A DNA stretch of 64,000 nucleotides from DASXHY01 sp036272195 (GTDB lineage Bacteria; Verrucomicrobiota; Verrucomicrobiia; Limisphaerales; DASXHY01), in assembly GCA_036272195.1 (NCBI GenBank), contig DATAZE010000006.1, positions 1 to 64,000 of the forward strand, given 5' to 3'. Of this stretch, positions 45,292-54,443 are shown one piece after another; position 1 is the first letter of the stretch, and every line of letters starts with the position of its first letter. The notes beneath the pieces were generated by a model, which saw nothing but the letters and a program-made list of their open reading frames with translations, was not told where the DNA came from and did no database searches. The position numbers were made by a program, and so were the translations under genes.

Positions 45292-47442
45292 CTACGAATT
45301 CAATTCAATTATGCAAGCTTCGAGCGCTTTCGAGCAGGATGGTGAAATTCCATCGCGCATCAATTCCTCGCCCGTGAATGTTTTTCCTTGCTGCTCGATC
45401 ACCGGACGGCCCGGCGCGGGGTTTAACTCGCCAATCGTATAATGCCTGGCCGGATCCAGTCCTTGTGGGCGCACCACGTTGCTTTGGCCGTCCTGCAATT
45501 GGAAAACAAACACGACGGCGCGCGCTTGGTCCGGCGCAACAAAATTCAGCGCGCCGCGAATGCCCTCATGCGGATCCTCCAACCGGTATAAATCGCCCAG
45601 CGACGTCACGTCCCGGATTTTTTTGTAGGCGTTGATGGCTCCGGCGCAGACGGCCTTGTCCTCTGGCGGTAATTTGTTGAGGTCCAAATCCATTCCAAAC
45701 CGCGCGCTCATCGCCACGCTGCACGCAAAATGCATTGGCCGATTGCCCCAATGCGTCACGTGCCCGGCAATCGCCGTCGGCGGAAAGAAATAGGAATAAT
45801 CCCACTGCATCGGCACGCGGGAAACCGGGTCGGTGTTATCGCTCGGCCAGAATTCATGGAAATATTTCAACGCGCCGTAATCCGCCCGCCCGCCGCCGCC
45901 AGAGCAAAGCATCAGTTCGGTGTTCGGAAAAGCCTTCGCCGTTTTTTCCATCAACGCATAGAGCGCCTTCACGTAATCAATCCAGAGTTCAGACTGGCGC
46001 TCCGGTGAAAGATATTCCGAGCCGGGTTGTGTGAGATACCGATTGCAATCCCATTTCGCGTAAGCGATGTCCGGCACGCTGAGAATGCTCTGGATGGTCT
46101 TCCACTCAAATTCCTGCACGGCGGGGCGTGTGAGGTCCAGGACAAGTTGATGCCGTTGCAATTCAAGTTCGCGTTTCGGCTGGCGGATGACCCAATCCGG
46201 ATGCTCGTCGAACAACTCGCTTTTCGGATTCACCATTTCCGGTTCCATCCAGATGCCGAATTGCAGGCCGTGCTTCACCGCCTCGGCGGCCAGCGGCGCG
46301 AGGCCGTCCGGCAGGCGTTTACGATTCGGCTGCCAGTCGCCCAGGCCCGCCTGGTCGTTCGTGCGCGGGTATTTGTTTCCAAACCACCCGTCGTCGAGGA
46401 GAAATAATTCGGTGCCGATATCTTTTGCGGGCCCGAACAGGCTCGCGATGCGATTGAAATCAAAATCAAAACCCGTCGCCTCCCAATTGTTGAGCAGCAC
46501 GGTGCGTGTTTTATGCCCGTCCCGCATCCCGAAATCGCGCGCCCAGCGATGAAACTTCCGGCTCATGTCTCCCAGCCCGCTGCCGCTCCAGACCCAAATC
46601 ATCGTTGGCGTGGTAAATGTCTCGTTCGGTTTCAACCAATAAAAGGACGAGAATGGATTAATGCCGCACAGCGCGCGCACCGCGTGGGTGTTATCATCAA
46701 ACGCGCACTGAAAACTGCCTGACCACGCGAGCGAACCGGCGAGGACCTGGCCGTTTGTCTCGGTGGCCTGGTCGTTGAGTGAGAGGAAGAACGAAGGATT
46801 GTTGAATTGCGTGGCACGCACGCCGATTTTGGAATCGAAAATTTTCGTTCCCGGAGTGATTTGTTCCGTGATTGGATTTAACATCTCCTTGGCCCAATCA
46901 CCGAAGAAATGCGTCAGGTAAACATTCGTGTTCAGTAAAAGCGAAGTCGACGCCATGCGCTTCAGCACCACTGCCTTTGGTTCTTGATGCCGGATTTCCG
47001 TCCATTCCTCGATCACGTCCTCGTCGTGGTGCGTTCGAAAACAGAGCGTCACGTCGAAGGGATATTCGGGATCGCGCAGGTGAATGCGCGTTAACTCAAT
47101 GTTTGCGGACTCGTTGGTCTGCGTCACACTCTCATAGTGAAGCACTGTGGAAGTATTTCCGTCCGCGTGAGTCAATTGCAACGCCGGTTCCCACACGTAA
47201 CCATCTCCGGCTTGCGGGTAAAACTCGTCGTCTCGCAATTGCTTGGCATCCGGCTTGGCGCCGCCAATGGGAAATTGATAAAGGCGGTGGTCCTCACCCA
47301 CCACAAAAGTCAGCGTGAAACTTTTCGTTTTTACTTCCAGCCGCTCACGAGAAGATGGCGCGGCGTGTGTGAAGGTGGGATTGTTTAATAAAATCCCCGC
47401 GACCAGCGCGGCAAGACCCCGAAGACAATTTTTCTGTCGCAT
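45292..47442 (-). CDS. GH36 alpha-galactosidase
   Basis: A 716-residue secreted retaining alpha-galactosidase. The signal peptide runs from MRQKNCLRGLAALVAGILL to about residue 28. The N-terminal beta-supersandwich is followed by the barrel with LNNWEATGFDF, LFLLDDGWFG, WMEPEMVNP, the nucleophile D465 in YAKWDCNRY and the acid/base aspartate in EFWPSDNTDP. All key residues are present. The ATG at 47442 gives a signal peptide and avoids overlapping the epimerase gene; a longer frame from 47532 does overlap. It would release alpha-galactose from oligosaccharides. Confidence 0.94.
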   Translation of the reverse strand: MRQKNCLRGLAALVAGILLNNPTFTHAAPSSRERLEVKTKSFTLTFVVGEDHRLYQFPIGGAKPDAKQLRDDEFYPQAGDGYVWEPALQLTHADGNTSTVLHYESVTQTNESANIELTRIHLRDPEYPFDVTLCFRTHHDEDVIEEWTEIRHQEPKAVVLKRMASTSLLLNTNVYLTHFFGDWAKEMLNPITEQITPGTKIFDSKIGVRATQFNNPSFFLSLNDQATETNGQVLAGSLAWSGSFQCAFDDNTHAVRALCGINPFSSFYWLKPNETFTTPTMIWVWSGSGLGDMSRKFHRWARDFGMRDGHKTRTVLLNNWEATGFDFDFNRIASLFGPAKDIGTELFLLDDGWFGNKYPRTNDQAGLGDWQPNRKRLPDGLAPLAAEAVKHGLQFGIWMEPEMVNPKSELFDEHPDWVIRQPKRELELQRHQLVLDLTRPAVQEFEWKTIQSILSVPDIAYAKWDCNRYLTQPGSEYLSPERQSELWIDYVKALYALMEKTAKAFPNTELMLCSGGGGRADYGALKYFHEFWPSDNTDPVSRVPMQWDYSYFFPPTAIAGHVTHWGNRPMHFACSVAMSARFGMDLDLNKLPPEDKAVCAGAINAYKKIRDVTSLGDLYRLEDPHEGIRGALNFVAPDQARAVVFVFQLQDGQSNVVRPQGLDPARHYTIGELNPAPGRPVIEQQGKTFTGEELMRDGISPSCSKALEACIIELNS

Positions 47443-47468
47443 AGTATGACGAGCCACAGTGAATGATT

Positions 47469-48344
47469 TCAGCGAATCCGAATGCGCACCTGCCAGGTCG
47501 CGGAGCCGGTGCCGGCTACCATGCCGCAACATTCGCGGCCGACCGCTTCCGTGAGCGCATCCGCGCCCGCGTTGGTGGGTTCAATGGCAAAATGATGATG
47601 GCCATGCCAGCCGCCGCGCGTCAGCCACAATCCCAGCGCGTTATTTTCCGCCGCGTTCCACTCGAAATCGAATCGTTCGCCCGTTTTTGAATTATGAATG
47701 CCGCAAAAGGCTTCTGTCAATGGCCCGGCGACAAGCTTGGAGCAGTTGCCGTCGGGCACGGCGGAATCAACCGCGTCCACCCAGCTCGCGCCATTCAGCA
47801 AAGCGCGCGTCGAGGCGGGCAGCACCAGCCGGTCGCCCGGCTGAAGGCTCAACAGCGGATGCAACGCCCAAAGAAAATATTCCGGCGACGAATTACGATT
47901 GCTCAATTGGTAACTGAGCCGGATGCCATTTTCGTCCAGCTCAATGGTGCGCTCGAAATCGAACGGGGAAATTTTGAGACTGACCGAGGTTTTCAGCACG
48001 CCCTTCTGCCATGCTTCCTCATCCACGCTCCATTCGGCGCTCCAGGTTTCGCCGTGATCGGGGAGCTTGCGTCCATGCCAGACACAGGATTCGATGGTTG
48101 GCAGGCACTCATCCACGCCGACGAGCGGGCTGCGGGAAAAATTGTCTCCCGGACTATTGCGAAAAAGCTCCAGGTCGCCAGGCGGATGCCACATCCATTC
48201 CCGGCCCGTGCGGAGGTTTTTCAGCGAGATGATTTTCGCGCCAAGCTCCGGCACGACGACAATTTCGATTTCGTGGTTGCTGAGCACATAAGCTTCAAAG
48301 CCTTGTTCCCGGCGCACCGCAAAATTATTCGTCAGCACTTTCAC
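47469..48344 (-). CDS. Aldose-1-epimerase-like (galactose mutarotase fold) protein
   Basis: A 291-residue protein with no signal peptide and a GTG start. The fold pattern is that of aldose epimerases: EIVVVPELGAKIISLKNLRTGREW near the N-terminus, a histidine in FLWALHPLLSLQPGD, and a late EPTNAGADALTEAV. It has no certain full set of catalytic histidines and may be a DUF4432- or YihR-like member. In this locus it may equilibrate anomers of galactose or another released sugar. It lies 26 bp upstream of the GH36 gene. Confidence 0.78.
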   Translation of the reverse strand: MKVLTNNFAVRREQGFEAYVLSNHEIEIVVVPELGAKIISLKNLRTGREWMWHPPGDLELFRNSPGDNFSRSPLVGVDECLPTIESCVWHGRKLPDHGETWSAEWSVDEEAWQKGVLKTSVSLKISPFDFERTIELDENGIRLSYQLSNRNSSPEYFLWALHPLLSLQPGDRLVLPASTRALLNGASWVDAVDSAVPDGNCSKLVAGPLTEAFCGIHNSKTGERFDFEWNAAENNALGLWLTRGGWHGHHHFAIEPTNAGADALTEAVGRECCGMVAGTGSATWQVRIRIR

Positions 48345-48380
48345 GATGATTCAGTTTCTCAAACAATCGAAAGCGCGGCT

Positions 48381-48410
48381 TTCAAAATCCTTCGACGAAG
48401 AACATTGAAC
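48381..48410. promoter_or_regulatory. Intergenic dyad, copy 4 (candidate operator)
   Basis: TTCAAAATCCTTCGACGAAG with a near-symmetric right arm ending CATTGAAC, in the 104-bp gap between the DUF5107 gene stop and the epimerase start. The centre is about 51 bp upstream of the epimerase start, suggesting an internal regulated promoter in the long minus-strand cluster. Confidence 0.5.
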
Positions 48411-48448
48411 GAGATCATCACCGCCATTAACCAATGCTCGGTAGTCGA

Positions 48449-51400
48449 TCATAAACTCATGTCTGCCCAAAGGTCTGCCGCCAGCGCATGGTTCGGGTCG
48501 CGCCGCAAAACAGTTTTCAGCAGTTCCCGCGATTTCTTTTTTCCGCCCAACCCAAGATGCGCCTGCGCTTGCAGAAACAGCGCGGTCGTATCCTGGCGGA
48601 ATTGCAAATCATCCTCAAACAGCAGCATCGTGGGCAGCGAGGTCGCGAAATAATCGATCTTGGCCGCCGCCTTTTGCAGTTTGCGCGCGTAATCGAGCAA
48701 CGCGCGAAATAATTTTGTCGCTTCCGATCGTCGGCCTAGTTTTTCCAGGGAGAGCGCCGAGTAAAACGTCATTTCGCTGAAGGCGCGCACGCTCATCTGT
48801 TGAAAATCACCCTTGAAGCTCCCCGCCGTCGCCCAATATTGGGCGGCGCTATTCGCGTCCCAGAGTTCGGCAAATGCGCAGCCGAGCCAGTAGTGAATGT
48901 CACTCTGATTGGCCAGCAGGTGTTTCGCTTCGCTGAGATTGCGGGGCGATGTCAGCGCCTGCTCGAAATGCGAGCGCGCCGCGGCAAATTCTTTTTTGGC
49001 AAATGCGGCGCGGCCCAGCGCCAATTGCGAGCGCACGTGCTGCCCCAGCGGCCCGCCTTCGCCACCTTCCCACGGCTGAAACTGCCGGCCCGCGATTATT
49101 TTCGCCGCCGCGTCAGGCTGGCCAGTCTGATTGTAAAGCGCGCACAGCTCCATGCTTAAATCGTCGCGCTGTCGGACCAACTCGGGATATTTCTCAAGTT
49201 CACGCAGGCGTTTTTCGGGTTTGTCGCCCAGTCGTTTCCAAAGTTGATCCCGCTCGTAGCACAATCGCGCATCGGATGGGTTGGCGTGGAACGCCTTTTC
49301 GTAAGCGCGTCGCGACTTCGCGGAATTCTTGGAAAAATTAAAATAGCCGATTCCAAGATTGCGCCAGGCCACGGAAAAACTTCCGTCCAACCGAACACTC
49401 CGTTCCCACATCAGAATCGCTTCCGAATGGCGGCGGCGGTCGTAAAACAAGTTGCCCAGATAATAGGGGGCGCGAGCGTCGCGTGGATTGGCGCGCATCG
49501 CCGATTGAAGAACTGCGATTTCCTCAAGACGCGCCGGAAAGCAATAATCCGGCGGCTGCACAGCAGCTTCGTTGAAGGCCTGCAGCGCCGCTTTCTTGTC
49601 ATTTAATTTTTCGTGCAGCCACCCGAGCGTGTAATGGACGAGCGGCAGCGCACCCAGGCTTTGATCAGGCAAATCACCCGGCGATGCGACCGCGGCTTTC
49701 AACATTTGCACGGCCTTTTCCAAAAAACCGGCGCGAGCATAGTCATGCGCGATGTCTAAACGTGTCTGCAGATCGCAGCCGTGCGTTTCGCCCTGCAAAT
49801 ATCGCGCCCACCAATCGAGCGGATCCAAATGCACCGTCGATTGCAAAAGCAACTCAGCTTCATCATTCCGTTTCAATTCGCGCAAAATCAGCACCTCCAA
49901 ATTCTGCGCGCGCAAATTGTCAGCGCCAAATCGCAACGACCGATTCAAATGTTCCAGCGCCACGGCCCATTCCTTCCGCGCGCAATCGATTTCCGCGAGC
50001 GCATGATAGCCGGCCGCCGCCCAGGCTTGGTTCCAGGTGGATTTGTAAAGCGCGTCGTACGCTTCGTCATCCCGGTCAAGGTGCCGCAGGCAGAGGCCCA
50101 GGTTATAATAAGGCTCGCCGTCGTAAGGATTGGGATTGCGCCGCGTCACGCGCTCGATGGCCTTGCGGAAATGCGCTTCCGCCAAAGCAAACTCGCCGCG
50201 TCGCAGATGCCAGAGGCCGAGCGCATTGTTGCATCGCGAATCCAGCGGGTCGCGCCGCAGCGCCTCACCCCAATAAATCACCGGCGAAAGTGTGGCATGC
50301 CGGTATTGATCGAGGTGCAGGCCGGTGATGAACAATTCGTCAGCGCTGGCGATGTCGCGCGGAGCGGGCGGTTCGGTGGCGGGTGGGGGGACCGTGCCGG
50401 TCGAGCGTTCGCTCGGTTGATAAGCAGCCAATTCGTGCCCGTTCTCATCCGTAACGCGGACGGACAAGTCCGTTTCCTGAATGCCGTTGGCCAATTTTAT
50501 TTTTTCAACCAACGGCTGCGCGGGCGAAAGCTCGCAATCAAAGCGCGCCAGTTGTTTCCCCTTGGCCATCACAGTGATAACCGCTCGCGAATGCCTGCGC
50601 GTCACCGCGACGCCCAAACGTAAATCCCGTTCCCGCACCCGCAGACCAATGGCCGCCTCCAGCGTCGCCTGCTGCGCCGCCCCGATTTTCTGAATCGGGT
50701 ACCAATATTGGCTCCACGTTTTTGTTTCACCCGGTTGCAGGAAACTGAAATCCGGTTGGTTGTCGGTGTAAACACCGGCCATGATTTCAATATAGGGCGC
50801 GAACTCGCCACGCTCGTCCGCATCGGTCAGATTTCGGTCCCACGCGTAGCCGAACTCATGATTTCCCCACGTCCACTGTTTTTTGCCTGGCGAAATGTGA
50901 TGATTGGCAAAATGCACCAGGCCGGCCTGCGCGTTGTAATCGTAGCCGCCAAAAAAATCCTCCTTGCTGCCCATGCACATGTAAGAAGTAGGCACCGGGA
51001 TGTTGGCGTAGAATGACAAATCGTTCGGGGCGTAGGCGGGAACATTCGGGTTGTGATTCCCATTGTTCGAACCGTCACCGTGCGGCGGCACGAACTGTGA
51101 CGGAGCTTCCAACCTCGGCACGCCTTTACGCCCGCGTTCGCCATAATTCACACCATAATAAAAATCTTTCGCGAGCGGGTATTCACTCATCGAACGCCGC
51201 GCGTGGTCGGCGACATAGTAAACATCCGGCGGAAAAAAACTCTGGTAAGCCTCGTGCACACGCGTAGCCACGTTCGCCCACCAGAGAAAAGTTTGCACCA
51301 ATGGAGTGCGATTGTAGGCGCGCGCTTTCAATTCCAGGAAGGCGCGCCCCGGATGCAAACAAACGCCATGCATTCCCTTCATGCGGAACATCGGATCGTG

Positions 51401-51988
51401 GTCGCCGCACCAGATCGTTTTCGAGCCGTCGGCGTGTTCCTCGATTTTGAAGTCCACCGGTAGGAAGGTGGCCGGTCGATGATGCTGCGGCCAATTGAAC
51501 TCGATCCCGCCGGAAATCCACGGCCCGGCCAGTCCCACCAATGCGGGTTTGATGACCGGTTGATTGTAAATCAAATCGTAACCGTTGGTTTTGTCCTGCA
51601 AAACATGAATGCGTCCGCCGATTTCAGGAAGCACCAACGCGCGAATGAATTCATTTTCGATCCAGACCGCTTTCCATTTCCGGTCAATGGGTTTTTCCGC
51701 GATGCGATCCGTGAAGGGCAGGGGATAAACTTTTCCCGAGCTGCCCTGATACACGCGCTTCTCCAAAAACATCGGGTTCTTGTCCGGCGGCGCGGGTATG
51801 TAGGTCGGGATGACAATGTCGGTGACAGTGACGATTACTTCTCCGTTTATTTTCACCTGGCCGTTGGCGACGGAAGCACGTCCATTCTCCACGCGACGAG
51901 AGTTCGACAGAGCCCGCTCTTTACGAGCCGACTTCAAAGTGCGTTTGCTTTTCTTCGACTCCATCGTTTCTGACGTGTAAATTGACAT
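48449..51988 (-). CDS. DUF5107 / TPR-repeat protein
   Basis: A 1179-residue protein with no signal peptide or membrane helix; the N-terminus is short and very basic (MESKKSKRTLKSARKERAL). Residues ~55-560 form a DUF5107 domain with a galactose-mutarotase-like look (VWIENEFIRALVLPEIGGR, GIEFNWPQHHRP, WWANVATRVHEAYQSFFPPD). The rest, to residue ~1170, is TPR-rich (RCNNALGLWHLRRGEFALAE, ARAPYYLGNLFYDRRRHSEA). Proteins of this type recur in sugar-utilisation loci, and I know no settled activity. Glycosidase, lyase or sensing roles are all possible. The ATG at 51988 is chosen; 51964 is a possible alternative. Confidence 0.85.
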   Translation of the reverse strand: MSIYTSETMESKKSKRTLKSARKERALSNSRRVENGRASVANGQVKINGEVIVTVTDIVIPTYIPAPPDKNPMFLEKRVYQGSSGKVYPLPFTDRIAEKPIDRKWKAVWIENEFIRALVLPEIGGRIHVLQDKTNGYDLIYNQPVIKPALVGLAGPWISGGIEFNWPQHHRPATFLPVDFKIEEHADGSKTIWCGDHDPMFRMKGMHGVCLHPGRAFLELKARAYNRTPLVQTFLWWANVATRVHEAYQSFFPPDVYYVADHARRSMSEYPLAKDFYYGVNYGERGRKGVPRLEAPSQFVPPHGDGSNNGNHNPNVPAYAPNDLSFYANIPVPTSYMCMGSKEDFFGGYDYNAQAGLVHFANHHISPGKKQWTWGNHEFGYAWDRNLTDADERGEFAPYIEIMAGVYTDNQPDFSFLQPGETKTWSQYWYPIQKIGAAQQATLEAAIGLRVRERDLRLGVAVTRRHSRAVITVMAKGKQLARFDCELSPAQPLVEKIKLANGIQETDLSVRVTDENGHELAAYQPSERSTGTVPPPATEPPAPRDIASADELFITGLHLDQYRHATLSPVIYWGEALRRDPLDSRCNNALGLWHLRRGEFALAEAHFRKAIERVTRRNPNPYDGEPYYNLGLCLRHLDRDDEAYDALYKSTWNQAWAAAGYHALAEIDCARKEWAVALEHLNRSLRFGADNLRAQNLEVLILRELKRNDEAELLLQSTVHLDPLDWWARYLQGETHGCDLQTRLDIAHDYARAGFLEKAVQMLKAAVASPGDLPDQSLGALPLVHYTLGWLHEKLNDKKAALQAFNEAAVQPPDYCFPARLEEIAVLQSAMRANPRDARAPYYLGNLFYDRRRHSEAILMWERSVRLDGSFSVAWRNLGIGYFNFSKNSAKSRRAYEKAFHANPSDARLCYERDQLWKRLGDKPEKRLRELEKYPELVRQRDDLSMELCALYNQTGQPDAAAKIIAGRQFQPWEGGEGGPLGQHVRSQLALGRAAFAKKEFAAARSHFEQALTSPRNLSEAKHLLANQSDIHYWLGCAFAELWDANSAAQYWATAGSFKGDFQQMSVRAFSEMTFYSALSLEKLGRRSEATKLFRALLDYARKLQKAAAKIDYFATSLPTMLLFEDDLQFRQDTTALFLQAQAHLGLGGKKKSRELLKTVLRRDPNHALAADLWADMSL

Positions 51989-52003
51989 ACAACTCCAACC
52001 CAA

Positions 52004-53431
52004 TTACGGCTTGTCCACCAATTCCCTTTCAATTTCTTCGAGCGATTTGCCCTTGGTTTCAGGGAGTTTGGCTTTGATGAACACAAATCCGGCCACGCAA
52101 ATCGCTCCGTAAAGCCAGAACGTCCCCGCCGACCCCAGCTTCCTATTCAGCATGGGAAAAGTGAAGGTCAGCAGGAAACAGGCAATCCAAAGGGCCGAAA
52201 CGGCAACCGCCATCGCCGCGCCGCGAATCCGATTGGGGAAAATCTCCGAAATCACCACCCACGTCACCGGCGCGAGCGACATGGCGTAGCAACCGATCGC
52301 CGCCAGCACCAACAATAACACTGACAGACCATGGACTCCGCTGTGATAACAGAACCCCATGGCGACGTAGATGATCGCCAGCCCCGCCGACCCGAGCAAC
52401 ATCAGCGGCCGCCGTCCGCCGCGATCCACCACCCCGAGCGCCACAAACGTGAACGCGAGATTCACCGAGCCGGTCCAGGCAATGTTTTTGAGAACGGTTG
52501 AAATATCATATCCCGCCCCGCGGAAAATCTCCTCCGCATAGTTGAAGATAACATTGATGCCGCACCATTGTTGAAACACGGCGAGGACGATGCCGAGCAC
52601 CAGCACTTTGCGCATCCGCGGTTCGAGCAGGTCGGTAAAGCGAACGTGTTGGATTTCTTCCGAGGCGAGTGTTGACTCGATATCACTGACCGCCGCCTGG
52701 GCGTAATCTTCGCCGCCAATTTTTTTCAGAATGCTGCGCGCGCGATCCGATTTTCCATTCTTGGCGAGCCAGCGCGGGCTTTCAGGCACAATCAACATGC
52801 CGAGAAAAAACAGCAACGAGGGCAGGGCGGTCAGGCCAAACATCCAGCGCCAGCCCTGTTGCCCGAACCACGAATTGCGAATGAAATCATCAGTCGCGCC
52901 CGCGGGTAAATTACGAACGAGATACCAATTAATATATTGCGCCAGCAAAATGCCGACAACCACCGTGAGTTGATTAATGGCCACCAGTTTGCCGCGGATT
53001 TGGGCGGGCGCGACCTCCGCGATGTACATCGGCGAAAGATTGGAAGCCAGCCCGATGGCCACGCCGCCGAGCATCCGCCACGCGATGAAAATGGCGAAGT
53101 TATTCGCGAAAGCATTGCCCAATGACGTCGCCGCAAAGAGCAACGCGGCGGCAATCAGGAGGCGTTTGCGTCCAAAACGATCGCTCAACGCGCCTGCGAC
53201 CAATGCTCCCGCGAGGCAGCCAATCAATGCGCAACTGTTCGCCCAACCAATCTGCGCTTCCGTGGTCAGTTGAAAATATCTCTGGAAAAACGGCTTCGCT
53301 CCGCCGATGACGACCCAATCCCATCCAAACAGCAGCCCGCCCATCGCCGCAACCGACGAAACGAGCCAGACATAGCCGTAATTAAAATTGGCTTTGAGTC
53401 GGGACGTTTCAATTTGTGTTGCGGTCATCAT
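52004..53431 (-). CDS. MFS sugar porter (XylE/GalP-like)
   Basis: A 475-residue inner-membrane transporter with 12 hydrophobic helices. Sugar-porter signatures are present: GALSDRFGRKRLLI after helix 2, VPESPRWLAKNGK after helix 6, DRGGRRPLMLLGSAG after helix 8 and PETKGKSLEEIE after helix 12. It probably imports a monosaccharide released by the downstream glycosidases by proton symport. It lies 15 bp upstream of the DUF5107 gene. The substrate (galactose, mannose or another hexose) is not fixed by sequence. Confidence 0.93.
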   Translation of the reverse strand: MMTATQIETSRLKANFNYGYVWLVSSVAAMGGLLFGWDWVVIGGAKPFFQRYFQLTTEAQIGWANSCALIGCLAGALVAGALSDRFGRKRLLIAAALLFAATSLGNAFANNFAIFIAWRMLGGVAIGLASNLSPMYIAEVAPAQIRGKLVAINQLTVVVGILLAQYINWYLVRNLPAGATDDFIRNSWFGQQGWRWMFGLTALPSLLFFLGMLIVPESPRWLAKNGKSDRARSILKKIGGEDYAQAAVSDIESTLASEEIQHVRFTDLLEPRMRKVLVLGIVLAVFQQWCGINVIFNYAEEIFRGAGYDISTVLKNIAWTGSVNLAFTFVALGVVDRGGRRPLMLLGSAGLAIIYVAMGFCYHSGVHGLSVLLLVLAAIGCYAMSLAPVTWVVISEIFPNRIRGAAMAVAVSALWIACFLLTFTFPMLNRKLGSAGTFWLYGAICVAGFVFIKAKLPETKGKSLEEIERELVDKP

Positions 53432-53606
53432 ATGAATCGATCGGCGAGGGAGGGGAATCGAAATTTTACATTCGACATTGCATTGATGGAAAAGAATGAC
53501 CCAAATGTCGCCCCGGCGTGGTTTGACGGCGAGCTTAAAATCAGAAGCGAACTTTTCCCACGACGTCTGGGGGCAATGTTTTCATCGGCCCGGAAGTTCA
53601 TTCTCA

Positions 53607-54443
53607 TTACGGAGGTCTTATTGGCGGTACCACCCAATTCATATGCCAGGGTAAAGACCAAAGACTATCCAGTTTTACCAACTCGACGTGGCCGTCAACA
53701 AATCCCATATCAATCATCCCGGGCAATGGAGTGCCGGGCAGCACGCTTCTCGGAGCCGAAGTCGGCGATTTGTCACCATGACGGGCAACGCAGACGCGCG
53801 GCATTCCTTCGGAAGAACTGCCGCTGACGGGATCATATAAATTACGGGCGGGTGCATCCGACTCAAGAGGATCCAAATTGAGCCACGCGGTATCCATGAA
53901 AATCGGCACCAGGGACGGCTGCGGAACCACCGCCTCTTTTAGGTAGAGGAAATTGGGATGCGCGAGCCCATTACCTAAGGCGTTCGTGGGCGAAGAAGAC
54001 AACCACTTATTGATGCCGTAACTGGCGCTATACACCGGCGTCGAGAGCGTCCAATGCCACGCCGAGTCGGCTTTTCCGGCCTGGTTGACGGTGCCCGGCG
54101 GATAGCCGCGATCGGGTGCGGTGGGGCAAAAGAGCACGTTGGTCGCGTTGCCATAAAATGCCAGCATCGCGCCCATCCAATCGCCCTGGCTCATCGTGGG
54201 GTCCACGGTCATTGGCCCCACCCAGGTGCCCAGTTCATCCGTGTACATTTTGCTCGCCGTCGTCATCTGCCGCAGATTGTTGACGCACGAGATCCGTTGC
54301 GCCCGCAACTTCGCTCCGGCCAGGGCGGGCAACAACATCGCGGCCAGGATCGCGATGATCGCGATGACGACGAGCAACTCAATTAATGTGAACCCGCGCC
54401 GCAAGCGTGCCGGGAACGGATTACTGTTCAATTCAACTTTCAT
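53607..54443 (-). CDS. Type IV pilin-like protein (prepilin N-terminus, atypical DG-containing C-terminus)
   Basis: A 278-residue protein. The prepilin site is close to the N-terminus (RRGFTLIELLVVIAIIAILA, about residues 15-34), followed by RISCVNNLRQMTTASKMYTD. The C-terminal signature is altered. A histidine in VARHGDKSP is followed by a much longer spacer before FVDGHVEL, so the strict H-x9-DG spacing is lost. The start ATG overlaps the stop of the upstream 1769-residue protein gene as ATGA, showing tight coupling. A 175-bp gap leads to the MFS gene. Confidence 0.87.
   Translation of the reverse strand: MKVELNSNPFPARLRRGFTLIELLVVIAIIAILAAMLLPALAGAKLRAQRISCVNNLRQMTTASKMYTDELGTWVGPMTVDPTMSQGDWMGAMLAFYGNATNVLFCPTAPDRGYPPGTVNQAGKADSAWHWTLSTPVYSASYGINKWLSSSPTNALGNGLAHPNFLYLKEAVVPQPSLVPIFMDTAWLNLDPLESDAPARNLYDPVSGSSSEGMPRVCVARHGDKSPTSAPRSVLPGTPLPGMIDMGFVDGHVELVKLDSLWSLPWHMNWVVPPIRPP

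Noticed and set aside
47694..48653. 319-codon open frame on the plus strand
   Set aside because: Antisense to the epimerase-like gene and the end of the DUF5107 gene. It has no recognisable motifs and is explained by high-GC third-position bias.
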